From positions 62,001 to 126,000 of the forward strand of contig JACKLO010000013.1 in the NCBI GenBank assembly GCA_024235915.1: 64,000 nucleotides of DNA. Direction: 5' to 3'. Made by a program: the position numbers and the translations under genes. Under the pieces are notes generated by a model. The model worked only from the letters and a program-made list of their open reading frames with translations, was not told the DNA's origin and did no database searches. Positions 7,855 through 16,800 of this stretch are shown in pieces (within the stretch, counting starts at the first letter, position 1; each line of letters begins with the position of its first letter). Source of the stretch: Burkholderiaceae bacterium (lineage in GTDB: Bacteria > Pseudomonadota > Gammaproteobacteria > Burkholderiales > Burkholderiaceae_C).

Positions 7855-8559
7855 ATGATCGAACTCCAGAATCTCACCAAGTGGTTCCCGTCGCCACAGG
7901 GTCGGCGCTACGTGTTCCAGGATCTGAGCTTCCGGTTCCCGGCCGATGCGAGCATCGGTCTGATCGGACGCAATGGCGCCGGGAAGTCGACGCTGATGAA
8001 CCTGCTGGGCGGCATCGACAGCCCCAACGAGGGGCGCATCGTCAGCGATGCACGCATCTCCTGGCCCGTGGGCCTGGGTGGCGGTTTCCAGGTGGCGCTG
8101 AGCGCCCGCGAGAACGCCCAGTTCGTGTGTCGGGTCTACGGTGCCACCGGCCCACGGATGAAGCGCCTGGTGGCCTTCGTGCGCGACTTCGCCGAACTGG
8201 GTGACTACTTCGACATGCCGATCCGCACCTACTCCTCTGGCATGCGGTCGCGGTTTGCCTTCGGCCTGAGCATGGCCTTCGACTTCGACTACTACCTCAT
8301 CGACGAGGTCATGGCCGTTGGCGACGAGCAGTTCAGGACGAAGAGTCGGGCCGTGCTCGCCGAGCGCCTGAAGCATTCGCGCATCGTGCTCGTTTCTCAC
8401 CGCATGCGCGACGTGCGCGAATACTGCGACAAGGTCGTCCTCATCGACGGCGGCCAGGCCAAGGTCTTCGATGATGTCGAAGCGGGCATTGCCGCCTACG
8501 AGAAACTGGTCCCTCCCCGACAGAAGCCGCGCCGTGAGCGCCTCAGACCCAAGAAATGA
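7855..8559 (+). CDS. kpsT: Capsule polysaccharide ABC transporter ATPase, KpsT-like
   Basis: ATP-binding subunit of the capsule exporter, 234 residues. Walker A is GRNGAGKS (38-45), the ABC signature is the KpsT-type YSSGMRSR (126-133), and Walker B with the catalytic Glu is YYLIDE (146-151). It is followed by the switch His in LVSHRMRDVRE. There is no C-terminal carbohydrate-binding domain of the Wzt type, so this is a capsule-type rather than an O-antigen-type ATPase. Its stop overlaps the kpsE-like start by 4 nt. Confidence 0.92.
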   Translation: MIELQNLTKWFPSPQGRRYVFQDLSFRFPADASIGLIGRNGAGKSTLMNLLGGIDSPNEGRIVSDARISWPVGLGGGFQVALSARENAQFVCRVYGATGPRMKRLVAFVRDFAELGDYFDMPIRTYSSGMRSRFAFGLSMAFDFDYYLIDEVMAVGDEQFRTKSRAVLAERLKHSRIVLVSHRMRDVREYCDKVVLIDGGQAKVFDDVEAGIAAYEKLVPPRQKPRRERLRPKK

Positions 8560-9659
8560 CGCTCGACGCCTTCACCCCACGACGCCAGATGCTGGCGCTG
8601 ATTGCCGTGCCGGTGCTGCTGGCGGCCATCTACTTCGGCCTGCTGGCTGCCGACCGTTACGTCAGCGAGTCGACGGTGGTGCTGCGGGACGACCGCGCCA
8701 GCGCACCGGTGCTCACGGGCGCCGCCTCGCTGCTCAGTGCCTTGCCCGGGTCGGCCCAGCTCGACACCCAGGTGCTGCGCGAGTACATGCAGTCTGCGGT
8801 GCTGGCCGAGGCGATGGAGCGGCAACTGGCCGTGCGCCGCCATTTCAGCGGCAGCCGCCTGGATCCGACCGCCCACCTGGCCGAAGGCGCCACCCGGGAG
8901 GACTACATCGCCTTCTTCCGCGACCGCGTCGAGGCGATCTATGACGAACGCTCGCAGGCCCTGAAGCTGCACGTCCAGGGCCTGGACGCCCCCTTCGCGC
9001 AGCAGCTCAACCAGGCCGTGCTGGCCGCCAGCGAGGCCTTCGTCAACGAGTCCTCCCACAAGATGGCCCGTGAGCGGCTGACCTTTGCCGAGGCCGAACT
9101 GCAGCGCGCCGCCGGCCTGCTGGAAGCCGCACAGGGCAAGGTGCTCGCCTTCCAGGCCCGCCACCGACTCATCGACCCCACGGCCCAGGCCGGCGCCGCC
9201 TCCACCGTGGTGGCCGAACTGTCCGCCGCCATCACCAAGGCCGAGACCGACCTGCGCGCCCTGCGCAGCTATCTCCAGGACAGCGCGCCACAGGTGGTGG
9301 CGGCGCGGGCGCAACTGGCCGCCTTGCGCACGCAGCTCGACACCGAACGATCTCGCGCGACGGCCCGGGACGGCGCCGACAAGCGCCTGGCGGTGCTGGC
9401 GCTGGAGTTCCAGGGCCTGAAGCTGCAGGCCCAGGTGGCGGAAGACGCGTACAAGGCCGCGCTCGCCGCGGTGGAGGCGGCCCGGCTGGACGCGACCCGG
9501 CGGCTGAGCACGCTGGTCATCGTGGAACCGCCAACACTGCCCGAATCCGCCCAGTATCCCAGGCGTCTGTACGGCATGGCCACCGTGCTGGCCTGCTGCC
9601 TGCTCCTCTACGCCATCGTGCGCCTGACCGTGGCCACGATCCGCGAACACCAGGACTGA
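8556..9659 (+). CDS. kpsE: Capsule export inner-membrane co-polymerase/adaptor, KpsE/CtrB-like (PCP-3)
   Basis: A 367-residue protein linking the inner-membrane transporter to the outer-membrane channel. One membrane span lies near the N-terminus (LALIAVPVLLAAIYFGLLAA, about 13-32) and a second at the end (YGMATVLACCLLLYAIVRL). Between them is a periplasmic, mostly helical domain with long Ala/Glu/Arg coiled-coil segments (about 165-310). RYVSESTVVLRDD just after the first span matches the family. It is coupled by 4 nt to kpsT and followed at once by the outer-membrane component. Confidence 0.88.
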   Translation: MTLDAFTPRRQMLALIAVPVLLAAIYFGLLAADRYVSESTVVLRDDRASAPVLTGAASLLSALPGSAQLDTQVLREYMQSAVLAEAMERQLAVRRHFSGSRLDPTAHLAEGATREDYIAFFRDRVEAIYDERSQALKLHVQGLDAPFAQQLNQAVLAASEAFVNESSHKMARERLTFAEAELQRAAGLLEAAQGKVLAFQARHRLIDPTAQAGAASTVVAELSAAITKAETDLRALRSYLQDSAPQVVAARAQLAALRTQLDTERSRATARDGADKRLAVLALEFQGLKLQAQVAEDAYKAALAAVEAARLDATRRLSTLVIVEPPTLPESAQYPRRLYGMATVLACCLLLYAIVRLTVATIREHQD

Positions 9660-11381
9660 ATGCCCATGTCTCGACTCTCCAGCGCGTTTCACCCTTCGGG
9701 GCTGGCCCGTCGACTGCTCCTCGCCACCGTCCTGTCGACCACGTGGCTGTGCGCGATGGCGCAACAGGGCGCCAGCCGGGACCCGCTCGACACCGGCCCC
9801 CGCGGCCTCACGGAGGTCACTGCGCCGGCCACCGCCACCGCTGCCCCGGCATCGAAGCCGGTGACGCCTGCCAACCCGGCCGGGGATGCCGCCGGCGAGC
9901 CACCCGTGTTCGGCAGCCAGGTCTTCGGGGGTCGATTTGCGGCGCAGAGCTTCACCGGCTACAACGCCGACTACCAGATCGCCTCCGGCGACCGGATCGC
10001 CCTGCGCATGTGGGGCGCGTTCACGTTCGACGCCGCGCTCACCGTGGATGCGCAGGGCAACGTCTTCGTGCCCAACGTCGGGCCGGTGTCGGTGCGCGGT
10101 GTGCGCAATGGTGAGCTCCAGGCCATCTTCGCCACCGCCGTGGCCCGGACATTCCGCAGCAACGTCGGCGTCTACGCGTCGCTGGAGGCCGCACAACCGG
10201 TCAAGGTCTACGTCACCGGCGACGTGCGCGCCCCAGGGCTCTATCCCGGCATGTCGTCGGACTCCGTGCTGCGCTTCCTCGACCAGGCCGGCGGCATCGA
10301 TCCGCAACGCGGGAGCTTCCTGGCCATCGACATCCGCCGGGGCGGCGAACTGCGCACCACGGTCAATCTCTACGATTTCCTGCTTGAAGGCCGCCTGCCG
10401 GCGCTGCAGTTCCGCGATGGCGACACCGTCTTCGTCCGCCCGCGCCAGCACACCGTGGCCGTGGCCGGCGAGGTGCACAACGCCTACCGCTTCGAGTTCG
10501 CTTCCCCGGAGATCGACACCACCCGGCTGCTGGCGCTGGCGCGCCCCAAACCGGGTGCAACACACCTGAGCATCGTGCGCACGCAGGGCCGTGAGAAGCG
10601 CAGCGAGTACCACCCGCTGGCGCAGGCCGCGTCCACCCAGCTGCGTGACGGCGACATGGTCGCGGTCAGTGCCGACCGCGTGCCGGGCACCATCCTCGTG
10701 CGCGTCGAAGGTGCCCAGCTTGGCGAGCGCAGCCTCGTGCTGCCCTACGGCGCACGCTTGTCCGACGTGCTGCCGAAGCTGCGGCCAGCGCCGCAGGCGG
10801 CGGTCGAGCATCTTCAGCTCTTCCGGCGCAGCGTTGCCCAGCAGCAGAAGGACATGCTCGAGGCATCGTTGCGGGGCCTGGAGACCTACGCGTTGACCGC
10901 GCGCAGCGCCACCAGCGAGGAAGCTGCGCTGCGCGAACGTGAGTCACGGCAGATCCTGGAGTTCATCGGCCGCGCGCGGCAGGTCGAGCCACGCGGCCAG
11001 GTGGTGCTGGCACAGGGCAGCGACAACAGCAGCCTGCTGATGGAGGACGGCGACGTCCTGCGCCTGCCCGAACGCTCCGACATCGTCGTGGTGGGCGGCG
11101 AGGTGTTGTTCCCCAGTGCACTGGCCTTCGACGCCGGCGCCGACGCCAGCACCTATGTGCAACGCGCGGGCGGCTTCACCCAGGGGGCCGACCAGGCGCG
11201 CATGGTCCTGATGCGGCAGGACGGCAGCGTCGTCATGGCAACCTCCGCCGTGCCGGTGCGCGCGGGCGACCAGCTCCTGGTGCTGCCGCGCATCGAGACC
11301 AAGGACGTCGAGGTCACCCGCGGCATCACGCAGATCGTTTACCAGATCGCCGTGGCCGCCAAGGTGCTGTTCGGCCTCTGA
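9660..11381 (+). CDS. kpsD: Outer-membrane polysaccharide export protein, KpsD/Wza-type
   Basis: Outer-membrane channel component for capsule export, 573 residues. A signal peptide (LARRLLLATVLSTTWLCAMA) is predicted to be cleaved near residue 35; no lipobox is evident. The Poly_export domain begins at YQIASGDRIALRMWGAFTF (about 105-125) and is followed by repeated SLBB-like segments (VKVYVTGDVRAPGLYPG near 180; TVAVAGEVHNAYRFEF near 265; SDIVVVGGEVLFPSALAF near 480). The length and three SLBB-like repeats fit KpsD/BexD rather than the shorter Wza. ATG 9660 abuts the upstream stop, and an in-frame ATG at 9666 is an alternative. Confidence 0.87.
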   Translation: MPMSRLSSAFHPSGLARRLLLATVLSTTWLCAMAQQGASRDPLDTGPRGLTEVTAPATATAAPASKPVTPANPAGDAAGEPPVFGSQVFGGRFAAQSFTGYNADYQIASGDRIALRMWGAFTFDAALTVDAQGNVFVPNVGPVSVRGVRNGELQAIFATAVARTFRSNVGVYASLEAAQPVKVYVTGDVRAPGLYPGMSSDSVLRFLDQAGGIDPQRGSFLAIDIRRGGELRTTVNLYDFLLEGRLPALQFRDGDTVFVRPRQHTVAVAGEVHNAYRFEFASPEIDTTRLLALARPKPGATHLSIVRTQGREKRSEYHPLAQAASTQLRDGDMVAVSADRVPGTILVRVEGAQLGERSLVLPYGARLSDVLPKLRPAPQAAVEHLQLFRRSVAQQQKDMLEASLRGLETYALTARSATSEEAALRERESRQILEFIGRARQVEPRGQVVLAQGSDNSSLLMEDGDVLRLPERSDIVVVGGEVLFPSALAFDAGADASTYVQRAGGFTQGADQARMVLMRQDGSVVMATSAVPVRAGDQLLVLPRIETKDVEVTRGITQIVYQIAVAAKVLFGL

Positions 11382-11397
11382 TCAGCCCGTCAGTGTC

Positions 11398-11406
11398 TGC
11401 CATAAT
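11398..11406 (+). promoter_or_regulatory. Extended -10 promoter element upstream of wecB
   Basis: TGCCATAAT matches an extended -10 (TGn plus CATAAT) in the 46-bp gap between kpsD and wecB, 21 nt before the wecB ATG. It would allow separate expression of the sugar-nucleotide genes. No TTGACA-like -35 is present, as is usual for extended -10 promoters. Confidence 0.4.
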
Positions 11407-11427
11407 TACCGGTTTGCCCGACCAGCC

Positions 11428-12558
11428 ATGCGAGTTCTCACTGTCTTCGGCACCCGCCCAGAGGCCATCAAGATGGCGCCGCTGGTGCTGCGCCTGAACC
11501 AGGCCCCCGGCATCGAGAGCGTGGTCTGCGTCACCGCGCAACACCGGCAGATGCTGGACCAGGTGTTGCAGCTGTTCGGCATCGCCCCGCAGCACGACCT
11601 GAACATCATGCGGCCCGGACAGGACCTGTACGGCATCACCGCCGGCATCCTGCAGGGGGTCGGCGAGATCTGTGCCAAGGTCCAGCCGGACATCGTGCTC
11701 GTGCACGGCGACACCACCACCACCTTCGCCACCACGCTGGCGGCCTTCTACCAGCGCATCGCGGTCGGACACGTCGAGGCCGGTCTGCGCACGGGCAATC
11801 TGTACTCGCCGTGGCCCGAGGAGGCCAACCGCAAGCTCACCGGCGCACTGGCGGCACTGCACTTCGCGCCCACCCCGGCATCGCGTGACAACCTGCTGCG
11901 CGAAGCCGTGGCGGCCGACAGCATCGTCGTCACCGGCAACACGGTGATCGACGCGCTCCTACAGGTCACCGCCAAGTTCGATGCCGAGCCGACGCTGGAC
12001 GCCGACTTCTCGCGCCAGTTCTCGATGCTGCGCCCCGGTGCACGTCTGGTGCTGATCACCGGCCACCGACGCGAAAACTTCGGCGACGGCTTCGAACGCA
12101 TCTGCCGGGCCATTGCACAGCTGGCGGTGCGCCACCCGGACGTCGACTTCCTCTACCCGGTGCACCTGAACCCCAACGTGCGCGAGCCGGTCAACCGCCT
12201 GCTCAGCGGCATCGCCAACGTCAGCTTGATCGAGCCTCAGGACTACCTGCCCTTCGTGTGGCTGATGCGTCGCTCGCACCTGATCCTGACCGACTCCGGC
12301 GGCATCCAGGAAGAAGCCCCGTCCCTGGGCAAGCCGGTACTGGTGATGCGCGACACCACCGAGCGGCCTGAGGCCGTCGAAGCTGGCACCGTTCGGCTGG
12401 TGGGCACCGACCTCGAAGGCATCGCCGCCGGTGTCACGCAGCTGCTCGAGGACGGCGCCGCCTATGAGCGCATGAGTTTCGCCCACAACCCCTACGGCGA
12501 TGGCCGCGCCTGCGATCGCATCGTCGACGCGCTGCACGCCTGGCACCAGAGCCGCTGA
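11428..12558 (+). CDS. wecB: UDP-N-acetylglucosamine 2-epimerase (non-hydrolysing)
   Basis: Cytosolic enzyme interconverting UDP-GlcNAc and UDP-ManNAc, 376 residues, standard length. It starts MRVLTVFGTRPEAIKMAPL. Other family motifs are VHGDTTTTFA near 90, VGHVEAGLRTGN (about 112-123), ITGHRRENFGDGFERI near 210-225 and LTDSGGIQEEAPSLGKPVLVMR (two adjoining motifs) near 288-310, with RDTTERPEAV. It lies directly upstream of wecC, completing the route from UDP-GlcNAc to UDP-ManNAcA and placing N-acetylmannosaminuronic acid among the likely capsule building blocks. Confidence 0.95.
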   Translation: MRVLTVFGTRPEAIKMAPLVLRLNQAPGIESVVCVTAQHRQMLDQVLQLFGIAPQHDLNIMRPGQDLYGITAGILQGVGEICAKVQPDIVLVHGDTTTTFATTLAAFYQRIAVGHVEAGLRTGNLYSPWPEEANRKLTGALAALHFAPTPASRDNLLREAVAADSIVVTGNTVIDALLQVTAKFDAEPTLDADFSRQFSMLRPGARLVLITGHRRENFGDGFERICRAIAQLAVRHPDVDFLYPVHLNPNVREPVNRLLSGIANVSLIEPQDYLPFVWLMRRSHLILTDSGGIQEEAPSLGKPVLVMRDTTERPEAVEAGTVRLVGTDLEGIAAGVTQLLEDGAAYERMSFAHNPYGDGRACDRIVDALHAWHQSR

Positions 12559-12591
12559 AGCGGCCCGCAGCAGAGAACGAGGAATCCCAGC

Positions 12592-13860
12592 ATGACAGAG
12601 AAGTTCCAGACCGTTTCGGTGATCGGCCTCGGCTACATCGGCCTGCCCACCGCGGCGATGTTCGCCTCGCGCCGCGTGCGTGTGATCGGCGTCGACATCA
12701 ACCAGCATGCGGTGGACACCATCAACCGTGGGCAGATCCACATCGTCGAGCCGGAACTCGACATGATCGTGCACAGCGTGGTCAGCGAGGGCCACCTGAA
12801 GGCCACGACCCAGCCGGAACCGGCCGACGCCTTCCTCATCGCCGTGCCCACGCCGTTCAAGGGCGACCACGAGCCGGATCTGGCCTACGTCGAGGCGGCC
12901 ACGCGGGCCATTGCGCCGGTGCTCAAGCGCGGCGACCTCGTGGTGCTGGAGTCCACGTCACCGGTGGGCAGCACCGAACAGATGCTCGACTGGCTGGCCC
13001 AGGCACGGCCGGATCTCAAGCTGCCGGGCCGCTGCGATGGGGAGGCTGACCTGTCGGTGGCCTACTGCCCGGAACGGGTGCTGCCCGGCCATGTGGTCCG
13101 CGAACTCGTCGAGAACGACCGCATCATCGGCGGCATCACCGAGCGCTGCTCGCAGCGCGCGGTGGCCCTGTACCGGACGTTCGTCCAAGGTCAGCTGCTG
13201 GTGACCAATGCGCGCACGGCCGAGATGTGCAAGCTCACGGAAAACTCCTTCCGGGACGTCAACATCGCCTTCGCCAACGAGCTCTCGCTGATCTGCGACA
13301 AGCTCGACATCGACGTCTGGGAACTGATCCGCCTGGCCAACCGCCATCCGCGCGTCAACATCCTGCAGCCCGGCGCCGGCGTCGGTGGCCACTGCATTGC
13401 CGTGGACCCCTGGTTCATCGTCGACAAGACGCCGGAACAGGCGCGCCTGATCCGGGTGGCCCGCGAGGTCAACGACGGCAAGCCGCACTGGGTGGTCGAC
13501 AAGGTCGGTGCGGCGGTCGACGCCTGGCGCCGGAACCGCGGCGGCGATGTGCAGCCGCGCGTGGTCTGCTTTGGCCTGGCCTTCAAGCCCGACATCGACG
13601 ACCTGCGCGAGAGCCCTGCGCTGGAAATCGCCATCGAACTCGCACGTCGCCACCCCGGCTGCGTGAGCGCGGTGGAGCCGAACATCGAAGCGCTGCCGAA
13701 GGCCGCCGCCGCCGCCGGGCTGTCGCTGCTGGGCTTCGAGGCCGGCGTTGCCGCAGCCGACATCGTCGTGCTGCTGGTCGACCATTCGCCGTTCAAGCAG
13801 GCTGGCCCTGCGGTCGTGGCCGGCAAGCCGCTGGTCGACACCCGGGGCATCTGGCTGTGA
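12592..13860 (+). CDS. wecC: UDP-N-acetyl-D-mannosamine dehydrogenase
   Basis: NAD-dependent four-electron oxidation of UDP-ManNAc to UDP-ManNAcA. It has 422 residues with an N-terminal Rossmann motif GLGYIGLPTAAMFA (about 12-25), VIGVDIN, STSPVGSTEQM near 125 and AYCPERVLPG near 160. The conserved helix TENSFRDVNIAFANEL is near 220, and the catalytic Cys is in GVGGHCIAVDPWF (about residue 268). The ending FKPDIDDLRESPALEI is typical. GAACGAGGAATCCCAGC before the ATG holds a plausible GAGG ribosome-binding site. Its last 4 nt overlap the GTG of the large glycosyltransferase gene. Confidence 0.95.
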   Translation: MTEKFQTVSVIGLGYIGLPTAAMFASRRVRVIGVDINQHAVDTINRGQIHIVEPELDMIVHSVVSEGHLKATTQPEPADAFLIAVPTPFKGDHEPDLAYVEAATRAIAPVLKRGDLVVLESTSPVGSTEQMLDWLAQARPDLKLPGRCDGEADLSVAYCPERVLPGHVVRELVENDRIIGGITERCSQRAVALYRTFVQGQLLVTNARTAEMCKLTENSFRDVNIAFANELSLICDKLDIDVWELIRLANRHPRVNILQPGAGVGGHCIAVDPWFIVDKTPEQARLIRVAREVNDGKPHWVVDKVGAAVDAWRRNRGGDVQPRVVCFGLAFKPDIDDLRESPALEIAIELARRHPGCVSAVEPNIEALPKAAAAAGLSLLGFEAGVAAADIVVLLVDHSPFKQAGPAVVAGKPLVDTRGIWL

Positions 13861-16800
13861 ACGACGCCGTCGCGCCGCCAGACGCGACGGACCCGGCGCT
13901 CGCGGCACTCCGCGCCGCACACGAGCGAGAGCTGCAGCGACAGGCGCTGGGGCTGGCCGACCGCCTGCGCCAGGCCGAGGCCGAACGGCTGCGCCTGCAG
14001 GAACGGCTGGAGGAACTGGGCGACGAAGCGGCCGACCGTTTCGATGCCCTGCAGGCCCGAACGCTGGAGGCTGCGGCCGCGGCATCCGCGCGGCTGGCCG
14101 AGCAAGTGCAGCGCGAGGCCGCTGCCGTGGCCGAGGCGGCGGCACTGCGCGAGCGTGCCGCTGCGGCGCAGGACCGCCTGCAGGAACTTCGCCAGCACTA
14201 CGACACGCTGCAGAGCAACCAGGCAGCAAGCCTGGCACGTCTGCGCGAGGGCGAACAGGCGCTTGAGGCTGCCCGGCGCAGCCACGCGGCCGAACTGGCC
14301 AAGGCCCATGCCGACGTGGCCGCCTTGCGCGCGCAGGCGGCCGACCTCCAGACTCAGCTGGTCGCCGCGCACCAGGCGCGCGACGTGCTCGAAGGCGAGC
14401 GTGATGCGCTGCAGGCGCGCTGCCAGACCGCCGAAGACGCGCTGCAGGCGCAGAAGGCGGCAGCCGAGCGGGCGAAGGCGGAGTACGACGCCACCTACCG
14501 CGACCAGGCCCGCCGGGCCGAAGAACTGCTGGCGGCCGCCCGCGCCGATGCGGCCGCCGCCGCGCTGCGGGCGGACAACACGGCGCAGCAGGCCGAGGCC
14601 GCGGCGAAACAGGCGGAGACCGCCGCCCGCCAGGCCCAGGCGGAAGCGCAACAGGCGGCCGCCCTTCAGGCGGCATTGAGTGCCGAGCTGGCCGACGCGC
14701 AACGCGAGAGCGCCCGGGTCGAATCCGAGGCGCGACGCCTGCGGTCCGACGTCGAGACTGCGCTGCTGCGCGCGACGCAATTGGGCACCGAACTGCAGAC
14801 CTCGCAGAGCCTTGTCCGACAGTTTCAGGACAGCGAACAGGAGGCTCGGACCCGCGTCGCCGCGCTGCAGTCGGAAACCCAGATGCTGCAGCGGGCCCTG
14901 GAATCGGCGCACCGCGAGGCCGACGCGTTGCGCCAGTCGCGCAGCTTCCGGCTGGGCCAGGCCCTGGTTCAGACGCGACACTGGCGGGGGGTGCTGCGGT
15001 TTCCGACCGCGCTGCTGGACGCCGTGCGGGGCCGGCCTCAGGCGGCAGCGCCCTCTGCCGATCGCGGCGCCAGTCGCGGCGCAGCCGGCGCTGCGGTCGA
15101 ACTGTCGGCCGCCGACCTCGCGCTGCTTGAATCGACACTCGCCCGCGACGGCGCCGCTGCTGCCGCCGAGGCCCTGGCCGCACGGCGTCTGCCGCCGCAA
15201 CGCGAGGCCCACGCGCTGACGCAGTTGGCGCGCCAGTGCGTCGGCAGCGACGTGCGCGCGGCCACCAGCCTGGCGCGGCGCGCGGCCACGCTGGACCCGC
15301 GCCCATTCCGCCAGAAGTGGCTGGGCTTCCTGCTCGCCGACGCCGGCGCCATCGTCGAGGCGCAGGCCACGCTCGCTGCCCTGCCTGGCGACGTCGAGAT
15401 GAAGGCCTCGGAACGCCTGAAGCGGCGTCGGATCGAGGGCCTGCATCGCCTGCTGAGCACGGGGGTCGAGCTGCCGCCGCCGTCCGCTCCTGCCCCTCAG
15501 GGAGATGGCCCGCTGATGTACGTGGCCGCGAGTGCCTTGCCGTACCACGTCAGCGGCTACACGCAGCGCACCCATGCCCTGCTGCTGGCCTTGCAGGCCC
15601 AGGGCCACGATGTGGTCTGCGTGACCCGGCCGGGCTATCCAGACGACCGCGCCGATGCGCGTCAGGCGCGCGAGCACGACACGCTCACGATCGACGGCAT
15701 CCGCTACCGCTCGCTGCCCGGCCCCGGCCGTCAGCGCCTGGCCCCCGACGAGTACCTGCGCGCCAGTGCGACCCGGTTGGCGGCCGAGGCTCAGGCGCTG
15801 GGCGCGCGCGCCATTCACGCCGCCTCGAACCATGAGAACGCCCTGCCCGCGCTGCTGGCGGCGCGCCAGTTGGGCCTGCCGTTCGTCTACGAGGTGCGCG
15901 GCCTGTGGGAATACACCGCCGCCAGCAAGCGCCCAGGCTGGGAAGACAGCGACGCTTTCCGCCTTGACGTGCAGTTGGAAAGCCTGGTGGCCGGCGCCGC
16001 CGACCGCGTGTTCACGCTCAATGCGGCGATGGCGGTCGAACTGCAACGCCGCGGCGTGGCCGCCGAGACCATCGCGCTCGCGCCCAATGGGATCGACCCG
16101 GACCGCTTCGTCGCGGCCCAGGCCGATCCGGCGCTGCGAGCGCGGCATGGCTTTGCGGCCGACGACTTCGTCGTGGGCTACGCCGGGTCGGTGGTAGGTT
16201 ATGAGGGGCTGGACGACCTGCTGGCGGCCTTCGGCCTGCTGCGGGACCGCCTGCCGCGGCTGCGCCTGCTCATCGTCGGCCAGGGCGACGCCCTGCCCGC
16301 TCTGAAGGCACAAGCAGGGCGAAGCGGCGCCGGCGAACGCATCGTGTTCACCGGCGCAGTGGCGCCGCAGGACGTGCCGGCGTATCTGGCGGTCATGGAC
16401 GTGGTGGCCATGCCGCGCAAGCCCGTCACCGTGTGCCAGCTGGTGTCGCCACTGAAACCGCTGGAGGCCATGGCCATGGCACGGCCGGTGGTGGTCAGCA
16501 ACGTCGCCGCACTGGCCGAAATGGTGCGCGATGGCGAAACCGGCATCGTCGCGGCAGCGGCCGACCCGGCCGCTCTGGCCGCTGCGCTGGCCCGCCTGGC
16601 GGCCGACCCGGCCGCCGCCCGCCAGATGGGCGAGGCCGCACGTGCTGCCACGCTGGCCGACCGCAGCTGGTCGCAGGTGGCGGCGTCGATGGCCACTGCC
16701 CACCCGGGGCTGAGCGCGGCGGCGAGCGCAGCGACGAACGCGGCCCCGCCAGCTCCGGCCGACATCCCACCGCTGAACCTGCCCGCCGGAATCACCAGCC

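Noticed and set aside
12958..15306. Minus-strand ORF of 782 codons over wecC and the giant glycosyltransferase gene
   Set aside because: Arg/Pro/Ala-rich shadow of real coding sequence with no motif.
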